From the NCBI RefSeq assembly GCF_000426745.1, contig NZ_AUFY01000002.1:95837-159836 (forward strand): 64,000 bases of DNA. Reading direction: 5' to 3'. Of the stretch, positions 27,345 to 36,772 are shown piece by piece. This DNA is from Veillonella montpellierensis DSM 17217 (GTDB taxonomy: Bacteria > Bacillota > Negativicutes > Veillonellales > Veillonellaceae). The translations under genes and the position numbers were made by a program. The notes under the pieces were generated by a model. The model did no database searches. It was not told the DNA's origin and saw only the letters and a program-made list of their open reading frames with translations. Every line of letters begins with the position of its first letter. Positions within the stretch are counted from its first letter, which is position 1.

Positions 27345-28100
27345 CTAAACATATCCTTTCTCACATAAACTAGTATAGTTTTTATCACCTATAACAATAT
27401 GATCAATAATAGGTATCCCCATGAGTTGTCCTGCATCTCTAAATACTTTTGTCACTCTTATATCGTTCTGACTTGGTGTACTATCGCCCGAGGGATGATT
27501 ATGAAACAATATAATAGAGGCCGCATTATGGGCAATGGCATAGCGAAATACTACTCTCTGTTCTGCTAAACTAGATGTTAGCCCCCCTTTTGATATTTCT
27601 TCAATCGAAATCAATGTATTTTTTGCTGTTAAATACATGGCCATAAAATGTTCTTCACGCCAATGTCTCACTCGTTCCATAACATATAAAGCAACTGTCT
27701 CAGGTGATGTAAAATCCTTGTGTTCTTCTAGCACCTTTGTTTCTACTAGTCGTCTTCCTAATTCAATAGCAGCTCCAATGGTTACTGCTTTGTCTTCCCC
27801 AATCCCCTTTACTTGCATACAATCATCAATCGTAGCACTATTTAACTGTAATCCTCTCATTGAAAGATTTTGTAATAATTCTTTTGCTAAAGAAATCGAT
27901 GATTGTCCTTTACAACCAGTCCGCAATAAAATAGCTAAAATTTCAGCTATATCTAACTTATCACCGCCTAAAGCAATAAATTTTTCTCGTGGTCTTTGAA
28001 ATGTATCCATATGCTTTACACATATATGTTCTCCCGTACTTTCAAATTTAGTCGCATTGCCTATTTGTTTATCCCATAATCCTTGATCAACTATACTCAT
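27345..28100 (-). CDS. radC: RadC family JAB/MPN-domain protein
   Basis: 251-residue protein with N-terminal helix-hairpin-helix-like region (MQVKGIGEDKAVTIGAAIELGRR, in part about 90-108) and a C-terminal JAB metalloprotease-like domain with the zinc motif LFHNHPSGDSTPSQND (about 195-210). The historical DNA-repair role is doubtful and the function remains unclear. Gene order radC-mreB-mreC-mreD is classic in Firmicutes; 81 bases separate it from mreB. Confidence 0.94.
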   Translation of the reverse strand: MSIVDQGLWDKQIGNATKFESTGEHICVKHMDTFQRPREKFIALGGDKLDIAEILAILLRTGCKGQSSISLAKELLQNLSMRGLQLNSATIDDCMQVKGIGEDKAVTIGAAIELGRRLVETKVLEEHKDFTSPETVALYVMERVRHWREEHFMAMYLTAKNTLISIEEISKGGLTSSLAEQRVVFRYAIAHNAASIILFHNHPSGDSTPSQNDIRVTKVFRDAGQLMGIPIIDHIVIGDKNYTSLCEKGYV

Positions 28101-28304
28101 ATACCCTCCATTATATTCTCAATACATATATTCCTTTACCATACACGTTGATTCATATATTCCTACACAGATACTATAAATTTATTACCACTATACTATT
28201 CCCACCACAAGTGCACGCTTCTATAATGATTTATCATAATTTACACTTCCTCCTTTCCATTTATTTGCAGTTTTATTTTTACTTATTTTCCTTATAAAAC
28301 GCAG

Positions 28305-28334
28305 AAAAGCTATGAGCCGTAGCTCATAGCTTTT
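28305..28334 (-). terminator. Terminator of the PH-like gene-maf pair
   Basis: Perfect 13-bp stem (28305-28317 and 28322-28334) with a CGTA loop, 13 bases after the maf stop, with T-rich sequence beyond it on the minus strand. It isolates maf from radC. Confidence 0.8.
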
Positions 28335-28347
28335 GATAAGCATCATC

Positions 28348-28911
28348 TTATCGTAATAATTTTTGTAATTCATCATACACGACTTCAACAGGCAGCCCCA
28401 CTATATTAGTATAGGAGCCATGAATTTCACGTACCCACAAAGCACCAATTCCCTGAATACCATAACTTCCCGCTTTATCAAATGGTTCTCCTGTTTTTAT
28501 ATATGCATTAATTTCATCATCAGATAACTCTTTAAATAATACCCTTGTAATTACATGAAATACACGTTCTACACCATCACATAATAATGCTACCCCAGTA
28601 ATCACCAGGTGCTCTTTTCCCGATAATTGTGCAAGCATCTTCCTAGCGTCTTCAATCGATATAGGTTTCCCTAATACTTGTTCATCAAAAACTACGATTG
28701 TATCTGCTCCTAAAACTAATTGTCGTCCTGATGGTATACCTATAGCCTCCCTCGCCTTTCCTAAGGCTTGACGTTCCACTAATTCCACAGGTGATGTTAG
28801 TAATGTATTATCTTCTTTATAATTACTCTTCACCACAGTATGCTTAATCCCTACTTGAGATAGTAATTCACTACGCCGTGGTGATGTAGAAGCCAAATAT
28901 AAAGTATTCAT
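28348..28911 (-). CDS. maf: Maf-family nucleotide pyrophosphatase
   Basis: House-cleaning nucleoside triphosphate pyrophosphatase (187 residues), probably acting on dTTP/UTP or modified nucleotides. It starts LYLASTSPRRSELLSQVG (family SxRR motif), continues with VLGADTIVVFDEQVLGKP (about 66-83) with the catalytic aspartate, and has the FDKAGSYGIQGIGALWV block (about 145). It lies 19 bases after the PH-like membrane gene, forming a two-gene unit. Confidence 0.94.
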   Translation of the reverse strand: MNTLYLASTSPRRSELLSQVGIKHTVVKSNYKEDNTLLTSPVELVERQALGKAREAIGIPSGRQLVLGADTIVVFDEQVLGKPISIEDARKMLAQLSGKEHLVITGVALLCDGVERVFHVITRVLFKELSDDEINAYIKTGEPFDKAGSYGIQGIGALWVREIHGSYTNIVGLPVEVVYDELQKLLR

Positions 28912-28930
28912 CTATTTTCCTCATAGTTAA

Positions 28931-29536
28931 TTATATATTAGTATCACAACGCATGGAAGATAAGTACTCCTCCACTGTCTCTCCATGTTTTATGGCATCT
29001 TTATGGGCAATAGCATAAAAAACAACCTCTTCTTGTGATACACGGATACGATTAGGTACAAATGTGGACAGCAAATCAAAGAATGCATCTTCTGCTTTAA
29101 TCAATACTCTTGCATGTTGTACATGACGTCCGTCTACTACCGCATAAGCCATAGCATACACAGGACGAGAATCAGCTGTCGAACACTTTCTATATTTATA
29201 ACGAAACCTCAATTGTCCCATAATTTCTTGTCTAAACGCATATACACCATCAATTAATGTATATGGTACTTCAAAATGTTTTTTTCGAAATAATGATTGT
29301 TCTTCAATGATAAATCGATCCTCTGTTAAAATATATCGATAACGGCCCACTGCATTTTTCAACAACACAAATCCAGTAACAATTTCAATAAAATATTCTG
29401 CCACCAATATAATATGTGAAGTAATACTTCTATACGTCGTATATATAATAAATGCAATAACACCTAATATTAAAATTCCTATTAACAATTCTGCACTTTT
29501 TGATCGTTGCGAATCTTCCTGATATATAATCTTCAT
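28931..29536 (-). CDS. Two-helix membrane protein with PH-like domain, unknown function
   Basis: I do not recognise a named family member. The 201-residue protein has two N-terminal hydrophobic helices (about 18-37 and 42-60). After them comes a segment, YRYILTEDRFIIEEQSLF (about 66-83), that resembles the bacterial PH-like domains seen in YdbT/YcxB-type membrane proteins, which begin with a YxxTxxxI pattern. The C-terminus is charged and soluble. Located just upstream of maf and probably co-transcribed, which does not reveal a function. Confidence 0.75.
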   Translation of the reverse strand: MKIIYQEDSQRSKSAELLIGILILGVIAFIIYTTYRSITSHIILVAEYFIEIVTGFVLLKNAVGRYRYILTEDRFIIEEQSLFRKKHFEVPYTLIDGVYAFRQEIMGQLRFRYKYRKCSTADSRPVYAMAYAVVDGRHVQHARVLIKAEDAFFDLLSTFVPNRIRVSQEEVVFYAIAHKDAIKHGETVEEYLSSMRCDTNI

Positions 29537-29804
29537 ATCATACTCCTTTATCTCTATAGTATATATTATATGCGAAACCTAATGGGTGTACAATAGAATA
29601 TGTAGAAAATACAAAGAATATAAAGAGTATAATAAATTCTTATATTCTAACTAATTCCAGTACGAGAATATATCTGTTAGATACAAAAGGTTCATGATTG
29701 ATAAATAAACATGCTATTACTCATATCTTACTAATTATATATTCTTATAGGATATAGAAAATCGTTTCAATCTAATATAACAAGATCAATAAACTTTATA
29801 AAAA

Positions 29805-29837
29805 ACTACCACCAAAATTTTCCCAATTTCGGTGGTA
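29805..29837 (-). terminator. Terminator of ackA
   Basis: Stem of 14 bases (29805-29818 with 29824-29837). The single mismatch on the plus strand becomes a G-U pair in the minus-strand RNA, and TTTTTTAT follows. It lies 26 bases beyond the ackA stop. Confidence 0.85.
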
Positions 29838-29862
29838 GCTCATCATATATTTTTTAACTATT

Positions 29863-31071
29863 TTATTTTTTTACTAAATCTCCTGTAATACGTTGTGTAT
29901 CACGGGCAATCATAATTTCTTCATTAGTAGGGATAACAAAGATTTTTACCTTAGAACCTTCTACGCTTACTTCACGTTCTTCTCCGCGAATATTATTAAG
30001 ATCTTTATCTAAACGAGTTCCTAAATATTCTAAGCCATTACAGATTGCATCACGATTACCAATACCATTTTCGCCAATACCAGCTGTAAATACAATGGCA
30101 TCTACACCGCCCATAACAGCAACATATGCACCGATAACACGACGAACTTTATAATGGAACATATCAAGTGCTAATTGAGCTCTTTTATTTCCTTCTTTAG
30201 CTGCATCTTCTAGTACACGGAAATCATTAGATACGCCAGAAATTCCCAATACGCCAGATTTCTTATTCATCAAAGAGTCGACTTCACTATAAGTCATATC
30301 CCATTTATTCATTAAATAAGGTACAATGGCAGGATCAATATCACCACAACGAGTTCCCATTACTAGGCCAGATAATGGTGTGAAGCCCATAGAAGTATCG
30401 ATAGAGCGTCCGCCTTTAATTGCTGTTACTGATGAACCGTTACCTAAATGACAAGAAATGATGCGCAAATCGCTCATATGTTTTCCCATTAATTCTGCAC
30501 AACGTTGTGCTACATATTTATGAGATGTACCATGGAAGCCATAACGACGAACACCTAATTCAGAGTAGGCTTCATAAGGAAGAGCATATAAAAATGCTTC
30601 TTTTGGCATAGTTTGATGGAATGCAGTATCAAATACAGCTACTTGAGGAACTTTCGGCATAATAGCTTGACAAGCTTCAATACCTTGAATATTTGGTGGA
30701 TTATGAAGTGGTGCAATTTTAGCACATTCCTTTAAAGCTTCCATAACAGCTGGCGTAATCAATACGGAATCAGCAAATTTTTCAGCCCCATGTACAACAC
30801 GATGACCAACTGCATCAATTTCATCCATAGATTTAATAACACCATATTGATCATCTACCAAAATATTTAATAGAATGGTTAACGCTTCTTTGTGATTCAA
30901 GATAGATTCAACACGTTCTACTTTATCAGCATTAGGTCGTTTATGTGTAAAAATTGCATCTTTTGCGCCAATTTTTTCAAACTGTCCTTTTGCTAACACA
31001 CTTTCATTTGTCATATCAAGCAATTGATATTTCAAGGAAGAACTACCGCAATTAACTACTAATACGTTCAT
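29863..31071 (-). CDS. ackA: Acetate kinase
   Basis: Converts acetyl phosphate and ADP to acetate and ATP, the main substrate-level ATP step of acetate-forming fermentation. The 402-residue protein begins [16 protein letters not shown] (phosphate-binding signature) and contains [21 protein letters not shown] (about 225-245) and FTAGIGENG (about 328). The ATG at 31071 has AGAGGG 8 bases upstream and is preferred over the ATG at 31077. No pta is adjacent; a small lipoprotein gene precedes it by 18 bases. Confidence 0.96.
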   Translation of the reverse strand: MNVLVVNCGSSSLKYQLLDMTNESVLAKGQFEKIGAKDAIFTHKRPNADKVERVESILNHKEALTILLNILVDDQYGVIKSMDEIDAVGHRVVHGAEKFADSVLITPAVMEALKECAKIAPLHNPPNIQGIEACQAIMPKVPQVAVFDTAFHQTMPKEAFLYALPYEAYSELGVRRYGFHGTSHKYVAQRCAELMGKHMSDLRIISCHLGNGSSVTAIKGGRSIDTSMGFTPLSGLVMGTRCGDIDPAIVPYLMNKWDMTYSEVDSLMNKKSGVLGISGVSNDFRVLEDAAKEGNKRAQLALDMFHYKVRRVIGAYVAVMGGVDAIVFTAGIGENGIGNRDAICNGLEYLGTRLDKDLNNIRGEEREVSVEGSKVKIFVIPTNEEIMIARDTQRITGDLVKK

Positions 31072-31089
31072 CAACATATCCCTCTTTCT

Positions 31090-31632
31090 TTAATGAGTAA
31101 CCTTAATTTTGTCTGCAATTTCTTTGCTGATACCAGCTCCTACCTCATCATCAGTCTGATATTGGTAGACTATATTCCACAATACCCCTTTATCTAAAAA
31201 GACATATTGTAAAAAACTATACTTAATATTATTCTGTATAAAAGTGGCTGTAACTTTATGAGCTTGTACACCACCTAAATCAATAGTATCTTGAGATACA
31301 TCACCTTGATTACTTTGAAATACACTTACACTTTTATCGGTAATTGTTGATGGATCTGGTAATATTTTAGTAGCAGTAGGATGTTTTGCTTCTATATATA
31401 CTGCTATATGTTCACCTAATCCAGCATAGGAGTCTAGCGGATATCCATCTGGTGACTCTGTTGTATTTTTATTCTTACCTAACTCATAGGGTAATTCCAC
31501 GGTAATTTCAGATTGCCCTGCATGGAACACTTGCTCCCCAAAGCTATAGGAATCCAATATATTATCACTACCACATCCAGCTGATAAGAGGAAAAAAACA
31601 CTTAGAATGCCAATTAATAATAAATTTTTCAA
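31090..31632 (-). CDS. Putative lipoprotein, unknown function
   Basis: 180 residues with a clear lipoprotein signal peptide: a hydrophobic stretch from residue 4, then the lipobox LSAGC with the lipidated cysteine at position 20. The mature part is hydrophilic, with no motif I recognise; a pattern such as QSNQGDVSQDTIDLGGVQAHKVTATF suggests a beta-rich fold like PsbP/DUF-type domains. It would be processed by the LspA encoded at 35048. It is co-directional with and close to ackA. Confidence 0.8.
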   Translation of the reverse strand: MKNLLLIGILSVFFLLSAGCGSDNILDSYSFGEQVFHAGQSEITVELPYELGKNKNTTESPDGYPLDSYAGLGEHIAVYIEAKHPTATKILPDPSTITDKSVSVFQSNQGDVSQDTIDLGGVQAHKVTATFIQNNIKYSFLQYVFLDKGVLWNIVYQYQTDDEVGAGISKEIADKIKVTH

Positions 31633-31788
31633 ATAATCACTCCTCTAAGCACATTAGCTTACGTTTCACATTATATCATAGACACATAAAAATATTCTAC
31701 AAGGAATATGGTATTTAATAAATTTATTGTGTATGCAACGAATATTATACCATATCTTTATCTATTTAGTAGCCACCTAGTCAACTAT

Positions 31789-31806
31789 ATTTTAATATAT
31801 TAAAAT
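31789..31806. repeat. 18-bp perfect AT-only palindrome upstream of tmcAL
   Basis: ATTTTAATATATTAAAAT is a perfect palindrome, 35 bases before the tmcAL start and in the divergent spacer with the lipoprotein gene. It could be a regulator-binding site or simple AT-rich chance. Confidence 0.5.
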
Positions 31807-31840
31807 AATAGTAATCTTTGTTATAGTTTAAGGAGATATT

Positions 31841-33058
31841 ATGGAGACGATTGCTATTATTGCAGAATATAATCCCTTTCATAGAGGTCATGCTTACCAA
31901 ATTCAACAATTAAAAAAGAACTACAAAGACGCTACTATTCTTATCATTATGAGTGGTTCCTTTGTACAACGCGGCCAACCTGCTTTATTTAATAAATTCC
32001 ATAGAACTCGTTGGGCCCTATGTAATGGTGCTGATCTAATATTTGAGTTGTCAACAATTTACACACTTTCCAGTGCTGAGTATTTTGCTACTGGTGCACT
32101 CCGATTAGCCAATGCGTTGGGCGCTCATTATCTTGCTTTTGGTGCCGAAACCAATGAATTAACACGGTTAAAAAAATTATCTAGCCTAATGAACAACGTG
32201 GATATTCAAAGAAATTGTAGAAATTTATTAACTACAGGAGCCTTTTATGGTCATGCATTGCGAAAAAGTATTATAGATTATAACCATGATCTAGGTATAC
32301 TGATGAATGAACCAAATAATCTATTAGCTATTGAGTATTTACGTGCCATAGAAAATAACAATCTAGCATTAAATCCCATTCTCATTCAACGTCAAGGACA
32401 CCATCATTCTTTAAGTTTATCATCTTCATACCCATCTGGTACAGCTCTACGAAAAGCACTTGTTCGTAACCTTGCAGCCAAAACTATTGAGTCCTTAGAA
32501 AAGTATTTTCCTACATCTATATCTAGTGACGTGTCTTCTACCATGAGTAAAGGCCAATACACATCTTTTCAACGCTACGAAGATATGTTATTAACCATGT
32601 TACGAACTCATACCATTAACGATTTAAAAACAATACAGGATATGACAGAGGGTTTAGAGAATAAATTTATAAAAGCCGGCCAAGCATCCTCATGGGATTC
32701 TGCTCTGGGACTCATAAAATCTAAGCGTTATTCCTATGCACGTATTAACAGAATCGCCGCTAATCTTCTACTCCATATTACATGTTCCCTTGCTAGCAAA
32801 AGCAATACAATAGTTCCACCTTATGCACGTTTATTAGGACTTTCTAAAAAAGGAAAAATTTGGTTACGCCATTATAATGGAGAAACACCGATTATAAAGA
32901 AATGGGCGCCTTTTTTTAAACAACTATCTGGTCTGCCCTATGAACTTGCACAATTAGATACACGAGCCACTGATATACAGCAACTTTCAATGAAAAATTC
33001 CCAGTATAGGCAAGGTGGATTAGATTATATAATGTCTCCTATCGTTATAGAACATTAA
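31841..33058 (+). CDS. tmcAL: tRNA(Met) cytidine acetate ligase TmcAL
   Basis: Makes N4-acetylcytidine at the wobble base of elongator tRNA-Met from acetate and ATP, an alternative to TmcA. The 405-residue protein has the nucleotidyltransferase start IAIIAEYNPFHRGHAYQI (HxGH-like) and the SSYPSGTALRKAL block (about 197-210). It is the only complete plus-strand gene accepted here, with a good ribosome-binding site (AAGGAG) 7 bases before the ATG. Its acetate-dependence fits an acetate-producing organism, and ackA is divergent from it. Confidence 0.9.
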   Translation: METIAIIAEYNPFHRGHAYQIQQLKKNYKDATILIIMSGSFVQRGQPALFNKFHRTRWALCNGADLIFELSTIYTLSSAEYFATGALRLANALGAHYLAFGAETNELTRLKKLSSLMNNVDIQRNCRNLLTTGAFYGHALRKSIIDYNHDLGILMNEPNNLLAIEYLRAIENNNLALNPILIQRQGHHHSLSLSSSYPSGTALRKALVRNLAAKTIESLEKYFPTSISSDVSSTMSKGQYTSFQRYEDMLLTMLRTHTINDLKTIQDMTEGLENKFIKAGQASSWDSALGLIKSKRYSYARINRIAANLLLHITCSLASKSNTIVPPYARLLGLSKKGKIWLRHYNGETPIIKKWAPFFKQLSGLPYELAQLDTRATDIQQLSMKNSQYRQGGLDYIMSPIVIEH

Positions 33059-33137
33059 CTACAAACATATACTTTCTTAAAATGATGATTGCAAGTGGCT
33101 ATTTTCAATCATAAAGTATATTATTTCATTGTCTTTT

Positions 33138-33172
33138 AAACTATCATGTAAATTGTATCTACATGATAGTTT
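33138..33172. terminator. Bidirectional terminator between tmcAL and pyrR
   Basis: Perfect 13-bp stem (33138-33150 and 33160-33172) bordered by A/T runs on both sides, between two converging genes, so it can serve both. Confidence 0.85.
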
Positions 33173-33310
33173 TTCTATCTATTATTGATTTCCATATCTA
33201 TTTCTACTATGGTAAAAATCATGAACTACGCCATATTATTCTAAATACAAATTATATGTACTGGTAAAAATAAGACTATATTATATTTTACTTATGTATA
33301 TAAAATTCAA

Positions 33311-33832
33311 CTATGTAGTTAATATGACTGCGTCAGTCCCATCAAATTCTTTAACTTGCACATTAACATTTTCCAAATGAGATGTAGGAATGTTTTTTCC
33401 CACAAAATCGGCTCGAATAGGTAATTCACGATGGCCACGATCTACTAATACAGCTAACTGAATCGCCCTAGGCCTTCCTGCATCCATAAGTGCATTTAAA
33501 GCCGAGCGAATGGTTCGTCCCGTATATAATACATCATCTACTAAAATAACCAATTTACCAGTTGTATCTAGTACAAATGAGACTCCCTCTTTAGGTCTCA
33601 TATCACGATCATCTCGATACATAGCAACATTCATTGATGTACAGTCTAAATGAACACCTTCAATTGATTCAATTTCTTTGCGCAATCGCTCAGCAAGAAA
33701 AATACCTCGTCGCTCAATACCTATTAAAATAGCATTTTCCAGTCCTCGATTGCGTTCTAAAATCTCATGAGCAATGCGTCGAATCGCTCGCGTAATATTT
33801 TGCTCATCCATTAATACACGTTCTTCTTCCAT
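33311..33832 (-). CDS. pyrR: PyrR bifunctional pyr regulator / uracil phosphoribosyltransferase
   Basis: 173-residue protein with the PRPP-binding motif VILVDDVLYTGRTIRSAL (about 103-120). In Firmicutes PyrR binds pyr mRNA and causes attenuation when UMP is high, and also has weak UPRTase activity. No pyrimidine genes or obvious PyrR-binding loop are next to it. It shares a TAATG overlap with rluD, the common rluD-pyrR pairing. Confidence 0.94.
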   Translation of the reverse strand: MEEERVLMDEQNITRAIRRIAHEILERNRGLENAILIGIERRGIFLAERLRKEIESIEGVHLDCTSMNVAMYRDDRDMRPKEGVSFVLDTTGKLVILVDDVLYTGRTIRSALNALMDAGRPRAIQLAVLVDRGHRELPIRADFVGKNIPTSHLENVNVQVKEFDGTDAVILTT

Positions 33833-34767
33833 TAGCTCCCCTTTTTTAATCGATACTGTTTAGCAAACTCAATACAATTTAAAAAATCTTCAGGAATATC
33901 AGCCTCAAAATGCATTTTTTTATTACTAATAGGATGTATGATATCTAGCGTATGAGAATGTAAGGCTTGTCCTTGAATAGGAAAATCCATTTTTCGATAT
34001 CCATAAAATGGATCATTCACTACGGGATGACCGATATAGGCAAAGTGTACTCGAATTTGATGAGTTCGCCCAGTCTCTAAGACACATTCTACTAAAGTAT
34101 GATGTCCGAACCTCTCTAATACAGTGAAATGAGTAATTGCTTCTTTACTATTTTCAAATACAACCGCCATTTTCATACGATCTTTAGGATGCCGTCCGAT
34201 AGGGGCTTTAATAGTTCCTTTTTCTTCCACAATATTGCCTTGCACCAACGCTAAGTATGTTCTCTTAGCGCTGTGTTCTTTCACTTGTTCTGCTAAGCCC
34301 ATATGTGCCATATCATTTTTAGCCGCCATCATAACACCTGATGTATCTTTATCTAGACGATGAACAATTCCCGGACGAATAGCACCATTGATACCAGATA
34401 AATCTTTACAATGAAAAAGCAATGCGTTAACTAAGGTACCAGAGTAATTAGATAATGCAGGATGTACAACCATTCCTCGAGGTTTATTAACAATAACTAT
34501 ATCATGATCTTCATAAATATAATCTAAAGGAATATCTTCTGGTATAATTTCTACACTTTCTGCCTCTGGTATTGAAACAGCAACCACATCGCCTTCTGTA
34601 AGTCGATAATTAGGTTTACGTACTTTTTGATTTACACTGACATGATCTGCTTTAATTAAGTTTTGGATAAAACTACGCGAACCTTCTATGCGACCTATTA
34701 AAAAAATATCTAGCCGAGCCTCTGCTTCCTGAGCATTAACAAGGAATTCTTTACTTTCCATTTTCAA
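33832..34767 (-). CDS. rluD: RluA/RluD-family 23S rRNA or tRNA pseudouridine synthase
   Basis: 311 residues: an N-terminal S4 RNA-binding domain (about 15-75) and a pseudouridine synthase domain with the catalytic motif GIVHRLDKDTSGVMM (about 135). The VNKPRGMVVHPA segment (about 93) is the family motif I. The S4 domain and size fit RluD, but the exact uridines modified cannot be read from sequence. First gene of rluD-pyrR. Confidence 0.9.
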   Translation of the reverse strand: MKMESKEFLVNAQEAEARLDIFLIGRIEGSRSFIQNLIKADHVSVNQKVRKPNYRLTEGDVVAVSIPEAESVEIIPEDIPLDYIYEDHDIVIVNKPRGMVVHPALSNYSGTLVNALLFHCKDLSGINGAIRPGIVHRLDKDTSGVMMAAKNDMAHMGLAEQVKEHSAKRTYLALVQGNIVEEKGTIKAPIGRHPKDRMKMAVVFENSKEAITHFTVLERFGHHTLVECVLETGRTHQIRVHFAYIGHPVVNDPFYGYRKMDFPIQGQALHSHTLDIIHPISNKKMHFEADIPEDFLNCIEFAKQYRLKKGS

Positions 34768-35047
34768 TAACTCCTTAATAATTTATTATTTATACTATAT
34801 AAGACCTATCATCATTCAATCATATTATCCATACCTCATAAAATAGGCTATATTGATATAGATATAACATACTTAGTGATTGTCAGCCTCCTAGAATATT
34901 TATCTATGCATATTATTAATTATACATGTATTATTCACGTCTTATGGTAACTCTATTGATACTAAGAAATTTTCAATTCATTCATACTATAATGCTATAT
35001 AACAACTGATATATAAACATATATATAAGAATATATAGTAATCGTTT

Positions 35048-35476
35048 CTATTTACTCCGTATCATATAATATGCTACTAAAGAGACCCCAATACAAATAG
35101 CAATATCTGCCACATTAAAGATAGGCCAAATCCTAAAATCAAAAAAATCAATCACTGCATTATAATGAAATCGATCCCAACCGTTACCAATAGCACCACT
35201 CATTAACAATGCTGCACCTATCTTTAAATATCTTGGCCCTCTGTGAATAGTATGTCGAAATATGATATATATAACTAATAAAATAAGTACAATGCCTAAA
35301 AAAAATAGTCTTTGATTCTCTAGGATTCCAAAAGCTGCACCCCGATTTAAAATATATGTAATATGGAATACATTTGATAGAAGAGGAATTGAGTCGCCTA
35401 CCATCATATGCGTTCTAACAACATATTTTGTTATTTGATCTATTACTAAACAAACTAATAAAAGTCCATAAAACAA
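35048..35476 (-). CDS. lspA: Lipoprotein signal peptidase II
   Basis: Inner-membrane aspartyl protease that removes signal peptides from prolipoproteins (142 residues, four helices). The family motifs NRGAAFGI (about 47), GAIGNGWDR (about 97) and VIDFFDFRIWPIFNVADIAI (about 107-126), with the two catalytic aspartates, are all present. It stands apart from rluD by a 280-base AT-rich gap, although lspA-rluD order is classical. Confidence 0.95.
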   Translation of the reverse strand: MFYGLLLVCLVIDQITKYVVRTHMMVGDSIPLLSNVFHITYILNRGAAFGILENQRLFFLGIVLILLVIYIIFRHTIHRGPRYLKIGAALLMSGAIGNGWDRFHYNAVIDFFDFRIWPIFNVADIAICIGVSLVAYYMIRSK

Positions 35477-35552
35477 TATAACACCTCACTTCTAATATGC
35501 TACTAATCATATTTATTATACATGACATGTTCTTATAATGTAAAATAATGTA

Positions 35553-35871
35553 TTATCTAAAATCTAATAATACTCTATAATAGTCAACATGTGTGACATA
35601 GACTCCTAACGATGTAGGTAAAACGTACTTTGTTATATATGCCTGAGATATGTAAAATCCAATATTTTCTGCTATGTTATTATATCTATTGGCATACTGC
35701 TGATGCGCCTTTAAAAAAGCATCAAAACTTATAACCTTTCTTCTGTAAAACCAATCTCTATCAACTTTATGATTTTGCGTTCCCCCTGTTACCATGGTGA
35801 AAATTGACGTATCAGCTTATGTTTTATGCCTAAGTTCCATAATACTCTACAAAATAAACAATTCCGTTACA
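35553..35871 (-). pseudogene. Degenerate DDE-type transposase fragment (C-terminal part, frameshifted)
   Basis: Read on the minus strand, one frame gives LGIKHKLIRQFSPW and then a stop. The next frame continues GTQNHKVDRDWFYRRKVISF and AFLKAHQQYANRYNNIAENIGF. Joined, this matches the end of integrase-core transposases (IS3/IS481 type: GIKHKLIRPxTPRHNGKVERSHRxDQ...FYN...RYNN). A degraded CNG stands where the DNG motif is expected, near 35863-35871. The N-terminus and catalytic core are gone, so it is inactive. Family assignment is by eye only. Confidence 0.65.
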
Positions 35872-36080
35872 TCGCCCAATTAGTAAATTCTCATTCATTA
35901 CCTACCTGTACCGGCTCTATTTTAAAATCCATTCGACTTTCTAACTTGATTAAAATTTTCCTTGTATTAATTACACTTTTCCTGTATACAATAGCTAATA
36001 CACGTTATTTAAGTACTTATCGATAACCATATATGGTACTAATTAACACTATTTGTTGTTATAATGAGAGAAAATTAAAA

Positions 36081-36157
36081 GGAATGAGTTCAGTAAATAC
36101 TGAACTCATTCCTAAAATAGCCTAGTAATATCTATCCAATAAAATGAATAGAGATCA
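36081..36157 (-). repeat. Double-hairpin intergenic element, copy 1 (terminator-like)
   Basis: A perfect 15-bp stem (36081-36095 with 36098-36112), followed on the plus strand by a weaker TCTAT/ATAGA hairpin ending near 36157. It closely resembles 38381-38459: both share AATGAG...CTCATT, then TATCT(A/G)TCC, AAAAT and AGATCA at matching places. On the minus strand the strong stem is followed by a T-rich run, so it can terminate minus-strand transcripts. It may be the original ferredoxin terminator, displaced by the element described below. Confidence 0.7.
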
Positions 36158-36227
36158 ACACGTCTCAATCAACTTTTCTTATTTTATTAATAAAATATTA
36201 CATCGTTGCATCGTAACATATCTATAC

Positions 36228-36243
36228 TATTCAGCAGAGATAA
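36228..36243. repeat. Putative att core, left copy
   Basis: TATTCAGCAGAGATAA, identical to 37487-37502. Read on the minus strand it repeats the end of the ferredoxin coding sequence, with TAG in place of TAA as stop. Confidence 0.65.
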
Positions 36244-36291
36244 TTTAAAAACTCTAATTATACGCATGATTACTGCATTCCTTTAATTTTA

Positions 36292-36302
36292 GGTTGAGCA
36301 AC
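36292..36302. repeat. 11-bp direct repeat near left end (possible integrase arm site)
   Basis: GGTTGAGCAAC, repeated at 37387-37397 in the same orientation. Here it is also part of the palindrome GGTTGAGCAACC and lies beside a second palindrome, TGCAAACTTTGCA. Confidence 0.4.
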
Positions 36303-36331
36303 CGTTGCAAACTTTGCAGAGATTTAAATGG

Positions 36332-36565
36332 CTAATCACATTCTGCCGCGTCTTCTGTTACACGATTTAAACCGGATTCTTTTCCATACACCCGTTCCAT
36401 TCCTTGACGTGTTACCAGCCATGTTCCCCCTGACTTTCTGCATTCATCTTCTGTAAAGCGTGGCGGTAGATTCCGTTGTCCTGTACATGCTTTTTTTACA
36501 GTTTCCTGACTAATTTTCCATAATTCACTTGCTTCTTTTGTTGTAAATATATCGTCTATTTTCAT
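36332..36565 (-). CDS. Small helix-turn-helix protein
   Basis: 77 residues. FTTKEASELWKISQETVKKA (about 8-27) reads as a MerR/excisionase-like winged-HTH recognition helix, followed by ECRKSGGTWLVTRQGMERVYG (about 42-62), a pattern common in small HTH proteins of mobile elements. It could be an excisionase, a repressor acting on the palindrome in the upstream promoter, or an antitoxin. Its ATG overlaps the stop of the upstream 48-codon frame (ATGA), so translation is coupled. Last gene of the three-gene cassette. Confidence 0.8.
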   Translation of the reverse strand: MKIDDIFTTKEASELWKISQETVKKACTGQRNLPPRFTEDECRKSGGTWLVTRQGMERVYGKESGLNRVTEDAAECD

Positions 36566-36708
36566 TTCAAAATTCCTCGTCTAAACATCAACCACACTAA
36601 TACTCCGCCTGTAATAAAAGCCTTTGCTGCTTCTTTATCAAAATCTATAAAATATATCGACCAAGCTGTAAGCATTATTAATGCAATATCTATCCATGTT
36701 ACTTTCAT
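36562..36708 (-). CDS. 48-residue putative membrane peptide
   Basis: Begins MKVTWIDIALIMLTAWSIYF and ends VLVWLMFRRGILK. There are two short hydrophobic stretches (about 6-21 and 31-41) around an acidic/basic middle. It has a good ribosome-binding site (AAGGAG, 8 bases upstream) and its stop overlaps the HTH gene start. I recognise no family. Small size and coupling suggest a real product of the cassette, with unknown role. Confidence 0.65.
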   Translation of the reverse strand: MKVTWIDIALIMLTAWSIYFIDFDKEAAKAFITGGVLVWLMFRRGILK

Positions 36709-36772
36709 TTGTTATTCTCCTTTGTTATAATGAAAGTGTTAGGAGAGGTTTCCCTCTCCCTTCACCGCTCTC

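Noticed and set aside
28196..28237. 13-codon frame with a strong AAAGGAGG upstream, in the radC leader
   Set aside because: Spacing to its ATG is about 11 bases, and a GTG-TAA minimal frame sits nearer the site; too short to support without conservation data.
35826..36026. 66-codon plus-strand frame with a hydrophobic end
   Set aside because: No ribosome-binding site; its first part is antisense to the transposase relic.
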